In this document: positions 46,176-55,100 of the stretch, piece by piece
Numbering within the stretch: the first letter of the stretch is position 1
Layout of the letters: the number at the start of each line of letters is the position of its first letter
DNA from: Paludibacteraceae bacterium
Lineage (GTDB): Bacteria; Bacteroidota; Bacteroidia; Bacteroidales; Paludibacteraceae
Length of the DNA stretch: 58,747 bases
Assembly (NCBI GenBank): GCA_017464025.1
Contig: JAFUEI010000050.1
Location: forward strand, 1-58,747
Direction: 5' to 3'
Notes under the pieces: model-generated
Told to the model about the DNA's origin: nothing
Databases searched by the model: none
Seen by the model: only the letters and a program-made list of their open reading frames with translations
Translations under genes and position numbers: made by a program

Positions 46176-46874
46176 CTATTCCCACTGAGTGATATGGTTG
46201 CGGTTCTCAAAGTCAATGGTGATGAAGCCGTTGTTTTTCTGAATCATCAGCTCCATCTCTTTCGGACTCTGCTCACGCAGGTAGGTTTCAAAGAGATACA
46301 CAAAATCAGTCAGTTTGCCTAAGGCAGTCTCAAATTCCTTGCGCCCGGGGTCATATTCCATTCCTTCCTGACGCTCGAATGTGCCGTCGATGTAGCGCTG
46401 CCTATCCTCTTTGCCTCCTCCAGACAGCAATGCATTGTCCTCCTCTTTGGCCACCTTGATGTACCCGCCCCATTTCAACGGATCCGGACAGAGGTTGCGC
46501 CAGATGTAGTTCGACCATTTCCTGTAAACGCTCAGCGCATCCTGCACATTGTGGAAACTGCGGCAACCGCTGCTGCTTCCGACGGTGTCGTTGTACAGCC
46601 ATAGGGCAAGAGCTTCCTCCACACCGGCACCCCCTTCGTTAAACAGCGTATCGCGTTCGCCGCGGCTGAACATCCGCAAATCGTCAATATAACCCACACC
46701 CGTATAGGTGTAGCCCTGTTTCTCCAACCACGCCTTGCTCTCGTTGAACGACAGCCCTAATACGTGCTCCGTCGCTGCCGGAAGCGTCGTGTCGGTCGGA
46801 AGCGTCATCTGACCGTTGCTGCAGCCGCATAGCATTGCCGCCAAGGCCGCGATAATAAACAATTGCTTCTTCAT
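46176..46874 (-). CDS. Hypothetical lipoprotein of the radical SAM operon
   Basis: 232 residues with a signal and lipobox (LAAMLCGCS). The mature part is hydrophilic and mixed alpha/beta (WLEKQGYTYTGVGYIDDLR, RQRYIDGTFERQEGMEYDPG) and ends GFITIDFENRNHITQWE. No domain recognised. It lies 15 bp after the upstream lipoprotein gene and 8 bp before the radical SAM gene start, so all four genes are co-transcribed. Confidence 0.65.
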   Translation of the reverse strand: MKKQLFIIAALAAMLCGCSNGQMTLPTDTTLPAATEHVLGLSFNESKAWLEKQGYTYTGVGYIDDLRMFSRGERDTLFNEGGAGVEEALALWLYNDTVGSSSGCRSFHNVQDALSVYRKWSNYIWRNLCPDPLKWGGYIKVAKEEDNALLSGGGKEDRQRYIDGTFERQEGMEYDPGRKEFETALGKLTDFVYLFETYLREQSPKEMELMIQKNNGFITIDFENRNHITQWE

Positions 46875-46889
46875 GATATATCTATTTTG

Positions 46890-47174
46890 TTAGTTCTCTC
46901 CCGTTTCCTGCATCTGCTGCCCGTCAATGGCCGTCTGCACCGCCGGATCGCGCAGATAAGGGTTGAACGGCGGACGAAGCGTGTCTATATAACTACCCTC
47001 CTGACGGTACAACCTGTCATATTCAAACCGCGTATCATGCCTGCCATCTGGATCAAAAGGTTCGGTCGGCTTTAGGTCTGAGTTATAGCACCCCGCCAGC
47101 AGGATGCTCATACCCACTGCCGGAAGAACGCGAAGCAACGGCCGGAGAAGAGGTGTGTTTTGCATATTCCGCAT
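46890..47174 (-). CDS. Small hypothetical lipoprotein, first gene of the radical SAM operon
   Basis: 94 residues from ATG 47174 (MRNMQNTPLL; 47165 is an alternative). The start is fixed by the promoter, whose -7 box ends at 47196; longer frames begin upstream of it. Lipobox LLAGC. The mature part is Pro/Asp/Arg-rich with FDPDGRHDTRFEYDRLYR and NPYLRDPAVQTAIDGQQMQE. No known domain. Confidence 0.6.
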   Translation of the reverse strand: MRNMQNTPLLRPLLRVLPAVGMSILLAGCYNSDLKPTEPFDPDGRHDTRFEYDRLYRQEGSYIDTLRPPFNPYLRDPAVQTAIDGQQMQETGEN

Positions 47175-47189
47175 TTTGTTGTAATTTTG
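47159..47189 (+). promoter_or_regulatory. Promoter of the TPR-HTH regulator gene
   Basis: TTTG (47159-47162), 19 bp, TAATTTTG (47182-47189). It faces the minus-strand promoter; the two -7 boxes are only 6 bp apart. Confidence 0.6.
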
Positions 47190-47195
47190 CAACCG

Positions 47196-47227
47196 CAAAG
47201 GTACGGCATTAACTCCATATATGCAAA
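47196..47227 (-). promoter_or_regulatory. Promoter of the lipoprotein-radical SAM operon
   Basis: Minus strand TTTG (47227-47224), 20 bp, TACCTTTG (47203-47196): full consensus. It overlaps the transcription start expected for the opposed plus-strand promoter. Confidence 0.8.
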
Positions 47228-47313
47228 TTCCCGACTTATGCAATGCCGTTTTTACCATTTCCAGTTTATGCTACTTATCAGCTGTTTACACATGCCAACA
47301 TTTCGTAAGAGTT

Positions 47314-48951
47314 ATGCAGAAGTCCCTTCTATCATTATGCAGCCTGCTTTGCCTGCTCTTTTCGGGATCCTGCAGCCGTCAGGATGTGCCTGAAGCCGCT
47401 TTCCTGCAGCACGCCGCTGCCATCCTTTGGGACGACCCCCAGACAGCTCTCTGCCTGCTCGACACCCTCTCCCCCGCCACCGTTGATGCCCTCACACCCA
47501 CCGACCGCGCACACTTCTTCATGCTCCATACCCACGCCCTGCTCAAGAACGGGGCCTCTCCCGACCCCGCCGATGCCGAAACGGCCGCTGCCCGGTTCCT
47601 TCAGATTGGATCCGACCGCTATGCCGGCGAAGCACGATACGTGCAGGGAGCCGCTTGGGAAAAACGGGGAGACAGCTATTTGGCGGCCGAATGCTTCAAA
47701 GAGGCCGAGCATCTCCTCGACAATGCCGATGCGCCGCCCGTTCTCTCTGGCATGGTCTATTACAAACTCGGTATGACATTCGAGACCGACCAGCTCTATG
47801 AGGCAGCCGCCGAACAGTACCGCAAGGCCCTGCCCCTGCTCCGCCAGGCAGGCTATCCACTCTACACCGCCTGTTGCCTGCGCGACTTGGCACGCACCGC
47901 ACCCGACTCGCCCGAACGCGACTCCCTCTTCGCACAAGCACTCCGGGAAGCACAACTGCTCAGCGACACACTCGTCTATCTCGATGTACTTAGCTACCGC
48001 AGCAACTACACCGGCCACAAAGACACACTCGCACTACTCGGCATCAACCGCTATATGTGCAACGTCCTCGGCAATCCGCGCTACGCCGCCGACTTGGCAG
48101 AATACTGTCTCGACAAAGGACTCACCGACTCCGCCATCCACTACATCCGCATCTTCGCTACCGACACCGCCGCCACGGCGTGGAGCCGCGAACGCTACGA
48201 CTGGCTCTACAGCCGGTGGCTCCTGGCCACGGGACGCACTGCCGAAGCCTACTCCTTGCTGGCCGAACTCTATATTCACCAGTATCTCCGCCTCGCAGCC
48301 GACGGAAAAGCACGAACCTATGCCATCGCACGCCGCTACGACCTCCTGCGCGAGCAGGAGAAAAACCTCCGCCTCCAACTCGCCCAGCAGCGCCTCTGGC
48401 TCGTCATCGGAGCACTGCTCCTGCTCTTGCTCGCTGCTACCCTCGGATGGCGCTGGATGCGCCAGCGCCACCGCGAACAGGAGCGCACACAGCAGGAACG
48501 CATACGCGCACTCAATGCCGAACTCCGCCTGCGCAGGGAGAGCATGCGCCATGCTCTCGAACAGCGCGTACAACTCACACGGAAGATGCAGCTCGCCTCA
48601 CTCATGCAGGAGAAACCACTCAAAGACCTGCCCGCATGGGCACAGCAATATATCAATGCCAACCTCTTCGCCTCACCCGACCAGTGGGCCGGCTTCCAGG
48701 TGGAGTTCAACGCCGTCAGCAACGATTTCCTCACACGCCTCGCTGCCGACTATCCCGCCCTCACACGGGCCGACCTGCAGATTACGGCGCTTATCGTCCT
48801 CGGACTCTCCATTCAGGACATCTGCATCCTGCTCAATCTCACCAAGCGCACCGTCTGGTCCCGCCGTCTCCGCATCAAGACGCACCTCGGCCTCACCGAG
48901 TCCGACCACCTCGACTCCTGGCTCCTCCAGCGCTTCAACGCCACCCTCTGA
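47314..48951 (+). CDS. TPR - membrane - HTH (LuxR-like) regulator, lipoprotein-type N-terminus
   Basis: 545 residues from ATG 47314 (MQKSLLSLCSLLCLLFSGSC, a signal with lipobox); ATG 47221 would add 31 residues and stays in the transcript. The periplasmic part (about 30-375) is TPR-like (AGEARYVQGAAWEKRGDSYL, YYKLGMTFETDQLYEAAAEQ). One helix follows, LWLVIGALLLLLLAATLGW, then a coiled coil and a C-terminal HTH (ADLQITALIVLGLSIQDI, TKRTVWSRRLRIKTHL). This architecture is widespread in Bacteroidota and thought to sense outside signals and bind DNA at the membrane. Its promoter overlaps that of the divergent lipoprotein-radical SAM operon, so it may control it. Confidence 0.8.
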   Translation: MQKSLLSLCSLLCLLFSGSCSRQDVPEAAFLQHAAAILWDDPQTALCLLDTLSPATVDALTPTDRAHFFMLHTHALLKNGASPDPADAETAAARFLQIGSDRYAGEARYVQGAAWEKRGDSYLAAECFKEAEHLLDNADAPPVLSGMVYYKLGMTFETDQLYEAAAEQYRKALPLLRQAGYPLYTACCLRDLARTAPDSPERDSLFAQALREAQLLSDTLVYLDVLSYRSNYTGHKDTLALLGINRYMCNVLGNPRYAADLAEYCLDKGLTDSAIHYIRIFATDTAATAWSRERYDWLYSRWLLATGRTAEAYSLLAELYIHQYLRLAADGKARTYAIARRYDLLREQEKNLRLQLAQQRLWLVIGALLLLLLAATLGWRWMRQRHREQERTQQERIRALNAELRLRRESMRHALEQRVQLTRKMQLASLMQEKPLKDLPAWAQQYINANLFASPDQWAGFQVEFNAVSNDFLTRLAADYPALTRADLQITALIVLGLSIQDICILLNLTKRTVWSRRLRIKTHLGLTESDHLDSWLLQRFNATL

Positions 48952-49032
48952 CCGACTCTTGCCTGTCCTTCCGAAAACCGATTTCCTGCAATCCTCTCCT
49001 CCTCCCCCTCCGATGGGGCAGCTGCAAACGGC

Positions 49033-49061
49033 AAAAAACACCGCCTCCGATGAAGCGGTGT
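49033..49061 (-). terminator. Intrinsic terminator of the 2959-residue protein gene
   Basis: Minus strand stem ACACCGC / GCGGTGT with a 9-nt loop followed by TTTTTT (plus-strand A run at 49033-49038). It lies 44 nt after the minus-strand stop codon. Confidence 0.8.
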
Positions 49062-49104
49062 CTCTTGTATTGTCAGGTACAAACCGGAGAAAACTATGTC
49101 TTCC

Positions 49105-52100
49105 CTATTTCACTCTCACACCGGTAGCGGTGTACATAGTGCCATCCGGACGGATGATATAGAGAATACCGTCAATCAACAGTTTACGATTCAACCATCT
49201 ATCATTCCTGACTGTTTCCTCTATACCTACGGAATTATTAATCACCACTGTGAACTCCACGCTTCCCCAGTCGCTAATCGGCTGCCGGTTATTGTCCAAC
49301 GAGCGGACACGGCAGGTGATTGAATAAGAACCCGGAGCAGATTCTCCGAAATCAAGTCCGCCGTATAGCTCTGTTGTAATATCACCACCAAGCGACCTGT
49401 TATTTTGATTATATATAAACTCCCATTCGTAGTATTGCACGCCATCCACGGCCTTCCAGTCGAGCCAGACTACCGATCCATCCTGCGAAGCTATTAAGCC
49501 GGTAGGAGTATAGCTGCCCGGCTGTTGTTTCGCCGTTGCCGTAAACTGCGCCGTGTAGTCTGCATCAGCGCTCGCACTGACAACAGCCGGCGACCAGCCG
49601 CTGAAGAAATACGTATAGTTGTCATCTTCGGCCTTGGTAGGTGATGCACCGCTATAGACAGGCATGGCTCCTTCCTTCACTTGCTTGCTCTGCAACTCCG
49701 TCCCATCGTAATTAAGAAAACGGATAGTGTAATACACCGGTATCGGCTCCTCCTTTTGTTCCACCGCAGCGATAGTGATGATACGCGTGGCTGTAACGCC
49801 CGAACCGTCAATGGCTGTCGCTTTGACACTTATCGTCCCGCCCTTGTTGGGCGTTAAGGCGGTAACAAGACCCGACGACTGGTCTATTGCCGCCATATCG
49901 GCTCCACGGGTTATTTCCCACACAACCTGCTTATAGGTGGTGTTCGACGGCATAAAATCGGCATACAGCAAGAGCAGCGTATTCTCGGCCGTAGTCTCAT
50001 ATCTCCCGTTCGCTGAAAGAATCGTCAGCGACGTGGCATAGGTCATTGTTTTGGCTGCCGAACGGTTGACGATGTTCGAACGACCCTGTAGAGACGGTTG
50101 ACTAACCGTCTCGATGACATGCCTTCTTGGAGAAGCTGATGCCTGCGACTCTGCACTCAGCACATACTCTATCGCGTACAGCGGTTGTCCCTCTTGTGGC
50201 GCGTAGTCGGTGTAAGAGGTGTTGTACGACGACACAGAAGCTATCTGTGTCAGACTGCCCTCGCCGGAGCCGCGCAAGATGTTATACGTCACCACATCGG
50301 CACCCACATACTGGTTCCATATCAGATTCCATTGGTTGTCACTCACGCCGCGGTTTATCGTCGTATGAACCGTCTGATGAACCGCACTCGCCGGTGTCTT
50401 CGTGCCCGACTCCATCACGCCGCGCAATGCATAACGCTCTGCTTTCTGAGTCGCATCCGAAGAGAGGTCGGTGTATCGGCCGACTGAGGTCGATACTGTA
50501 CCTAATGAGACAAACTGGTCGCGCACATTGGTTTCTTTTAGAACCTCAACCTGCGGGAAGGCAACGAGCATATCGCTTGTTGTGTTCCAACTGATGATAT
50601 TATGACCATCAGCATCAGAGGTAACGAGCAATATCTCCGGCTTGTCCTGCGCACTGATTATCTGAACCGGCTTCTGCGTCACGGCAGAGCAGCCGTTGCC
50701 GTTGCTCAGGGTGAGCACAAGTTCCAACGATGCGAACGTGGTAAGTGCATTCTCGGCGCTCCAGGCTCTCTTTGTGTCAAGCACAAGCGTGCGACCGTCG
50801 AAAGTCAGTTGCGGGTCGCGGTTGTCAATACCATTCCTTGTAATACTCTGCAATGCACCGTTTATGCTTATCTGTAAGTCACCGCTTAGTCCGTCAGCCC
50901 ATGTCACATCTACCTCTCCGCCATCGAACAATGCCGACGGCAGATTCGACCAACCCTCTACCTGATCCACATAAATCATGCGCTCATATCTCTTGTCCCC
51001 AAGGGTGAGCGTGATAGTCTTCGTGCCTGCGGTGTTCCACGATACCCTGTACGGACCAAAGCCGCTGCCGCTCTCTATAGTGCCACCGTCGAAGTCCCAA
51101 ACCGGTGTACCGGTGCGGTTCTCCGACATATAAGAGATGAGAGCTTCATCTCCCCAACAGATGGTGGTCGGTGCATCAATAATCTGCCGGTCAATATTCA
51201 CGCCTATCCTCTCCGAGAAGTCTGACATGAGGTTGCGCTGGTCTATCGCCTGAACCTGCACCTCATAGTCACCTGCGGTGAGTTCTGACAACGGAACAAG
51301 GAAGCGGGTTGCACGGATATATTCATAACCCGGCAGATAGGCCGACTTGCTGTTCAGCCCGTTCTGCGGCGAGATGACAAATGCACCTGCACCCGTCCGT
51401 CCTGCATGCTTAACCGACAGGTTATAGCGCATCTGCGATGCCGGAGTGTGGTCGTCTGCTGCAGAATTCCACTCGACAAGCAGACCATTCTCTGTCTGCA
51501 CTGCACGCACAGCAGTAGGAGCCTGCGGTGCGGTATTCGCGGAGCCTGCTATCTCGCGAAGTGCAGGAGTCGATGATATCAGGTTGCCGTATGCATCGTA
51601 GTTGCCTTTGCTGTCATAGAGATAGACAGCACCCGGGAAGTCGGTGTACATAAAGTTGTATGTTCTTTCCAACTGAGGTTGGATGAAGCCTTGCGTCATC
51701 ACGCCCCCCTGCCCCATATACCATACATACAGACCGTAGATGTCGCTATAGCCGTTTTTGCCCAATGAGGCATTCACTTGGGTGGAAAGAATATCAAGAT
51801 AACCGTTGTTGTCGATATCAGCAAGTAAGATTTGCTCATTAATATAGAAGTCGTTGAGTTCGCCAAGCGGCAGTATCTCGGGTGCCGACAGCGAGCGGTT
51901 CTCTTCGTTCCAAAGGATATAGATGGAGTAGTCTGCAGGTTTAGCATGACTGCGATGAGTGATAAGGTCAACATAGCCGTCGTTGTTCAGGTCGGCAAAA
52001 CGGGCATCGGTCAAATTTAAGTCTTCATCAGCAAGAGCCTGCTGCAAAGGTATTGCCAACTCGTCAAACACGGCATTACCCTTGTTCTCATACACATACA

Positions 52101-55100
52101 GTGTGCGGTATTGGATTACATTGTCCACAAACTCGGTGTTGAGATAAAGGACATCAGCCCAGCCGTCGTTATTGTAGTCAAGAACCCTGTTAAGCGTTTG
52201 AGAATACCAATTTCCGGCACTCTCGGAAGCATAACCAAATGCTTGTTTGGCTCGCTTGCCGTCGCCGTTGATGCTGATGTCCTTATACTGATAACTGCCG
52301 TCGCTTTGCAGCGTCTGGAAGAACATTCCGCCTTCTTGATCGTATGAACCGGCAAACGCATATACCGAGGGCACGCCGTTGTGCAACATATCGGCACGCA
52401 TAGGATTGGCAGTATAACCATCATTGTAAGAGAAGAATCCCGCAAGGCCTGCATCCTCTTTTTGTGAGGTCATATCCTGCACATTGTCAGCGTGAGGCAG
52501 AGTGGCGAAACGATAACCTTCTGAACGAGAATAAGAGTAGGTCTGCAGGTCGGCATAACCGTTCTTGTTCCAATCAAACCATACAGGTCGCCCCGAAATA
52601 GCAATATTGGTGTTCCATAGTCCCGTCGCCTGTGTGTAATCAACAATGCCGTTAGCCTGGGATATATACGAGTTGAACACGTCAAGCAGACCGTCGCCGT
52701 TGAAGTCGGCTTTAGCACTACTGCCGATTATATTGCTAATGGTATATCCGTTGTCGCTATTGCAGGTGAGGTATTCACCGGATATGCCTGCGGGCAATAC
52801 GGTGAGCGTGGCGGAATAAGATGCCGCCTTGCCATCGGGGGCCGTAACAGTGTGGGTAATCACTTTCTCGCCTGCGGTCGGGAATAGGAGCTTGAGGAAC
52901 GATCCCTGACGAATCAGTTCACCGTCTGCCTGTTGCCAACTGTGTTTGTAGTCGTCAGGTAGAGAAGTGTAGTGTATCTCTACCGACTCATTGAAGGCTA
53001 TCTTCTCGCTTGAGAGCGAGAACTGTGCAGGCAGTGCGTTATGTACTATGCTTGCCTCTAAAGACCATGCCGAGCCTGCGTGCTGTGCATCGACAGTCTG
53101 AACAGAGGCATAGATGGTGGCAGGTGCGTAGGTCGAGAGGTCAACGGCATAACTGTGGCTCTTGCCCATGTTGCCGTCAAGGAAGTTGCGACGTGAACCG
53201 TCTGCGTTAGCGTGTGCATAGACGATGTCGTTGCCGCCTGCCTTGGTCCCTAATCGCAAGGCGTAGGTCAGGTCGCCCGTCATAGTCTCTTTGTCTTGCC
53301 CGTTCCGCCATGTGACGGTCAGCAGACCGTTCTCGTAGCGCAACTCGGGTGCTGCAGGTGCCTTAGGAGCGGTGTTGGCAGTAACACCAAACGTCTTTGC
53401 CTCGCCGAACTCAGTCGTGAAAATCCGTGTCTTGCCTTGCGCTAGTCCGCTCACCCATATCTCCGCCTTGCCGTCATTATCAAGGTCTTCGGCATTGATG
53501 CGCAGATTAGCAGGAGTGTTCGCGTATTCAACGGTGAACAAGGTTTGCGGTGCAGAGAATGTCAAGTCGGCATTGCCGCGAAGCCATGCCACCTGATGTT
53601 CGGTCGGTGTCCAACTGTTCTCCCCGTCAGCCCCGTTGAAGGCAAGCAGGTCGTAGTAACCGTCGCCGTCGATGTCCTGCAAAGCGGAGAACCAGAGATT
53701 TTCAGAACCGTAGTTCTGCTCCGGCCGTTGTGTGAAGTTACCTTGCCCGTCGTTTAAGAAGAAGCAGGTGTAAGCAGTCTTGGTGGCATTCCTCTGAGCC
53801 GAGAAGGTAGCGAGGATGTCAATGTCCCCGTCATGGTCGAAGTCGTAGCAATACAAGAGTTCATCCACGGCTGCGTTCTCATACAGCGTCTTGGTCTCAA
53901 AGTTGCCCTCCCCTTTGTATATGGAAACATACAGCTTCTCGCCCGGGAAGATGAAGTCCGTCAGTCCGTCGTTGTTCAAATCGGCAGGTACCACCATGCC
54001 GTTGGTCTCGGCTGTAACGAATATCCCGTCACCCATATTCAGATAGACAATGCCGTTATTCTCGTCAATTAGGTCGGTAAGGTTATCGGCATTAAGGTCG
54101 AGGGCTTTAGTGATGAACGGTACGGTATAACCTGTTGATGGTGCACGGCTCGCTTCCGCATTCCGTCTTGGCGCACGCGAGAGAGCGGCACCGCTCAAAC
54201 TTGCCATACCTGAACTATAGCCATAGTTGGGCGTAATCAGACCCCTACCGGACGAGTAACTCTTCTCCTTGTAGGTCGCGGCCCACTCGGCGGTGGACGA
54301 TATAGTCTCATACCGGTCCCATGTCATTACCTGCATATAGCCCGGTTTGAACGAACCGTCAGCCTGCTGATAGGCGAGGTAGTAATTGGTCGTTGAGTTC
54401 CAGTTGCCGTAGCCTAAACCGCCGCCGGCACCGATTTCAGAAACAAACCAACGGCTAATATCCACCACGATATAGTCGGTGCGACCGTCGCCGTTCACAT
54501 CAAATTGCGGCAGGAACAGCGCTCCCTCAACCGCTTTGTAGCCGTCTTCTTCACTGAGAAGAGAGTAAGCCTGCTTGCTCTTGTTGTCTGATATAGTAAT
54601 GCCGAAGTCAGGCTGACCGTCGTGGTTAATATCGGTTGGAAAGAGCGAGTTCATACCGTCAACAGAACCATATAATTTCTTCTCAAACAGAAAGTTGCTA
54701 CTCTTATCGCCACTAAGGACAAGACTGTTGTCGCTCGACACATACAAGGCCTGTTTCTTGCCATCGCCATTCATGTCGTACATGGTGGATCCATCCGGCA
54801 TGTCGATGAACACGAAGCCGTCGTCCGATACTAATTTGCCAATATAGGGTATATAACCCTTGCCTATGCCCCAACGGTCGGAATGATTGTAGCGGTTTTC
54901 TATGAACTTGCCAAAAAGAACAACCGTATCGCCTTGTTGCAACTGTTGTTGGCTGACAAACGGAGTAAGTTCCTGACCAACCATATTGAAGCCGTATATC
55001 TCCTCTCCGTCCTGTCCGTCTTCGGTAATGCCAATGGTCAGTTTGCCGCCTGTTTGCAGAGCCGACACACTATGCACTATACCCTTAACGGCGTATGCCT

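Noticed and set aside
47798-49162. Long open frames of 454 and 356 residues on the plus strand overlapping the TPR-HTH gene
   Set aside because: They lie in the other two frames of a GC-rich gene and have Ser/Thr/Pro- or Arg/His-rich low-complexity products with no domains. The TPR-membrane-HTH frame explains the region.
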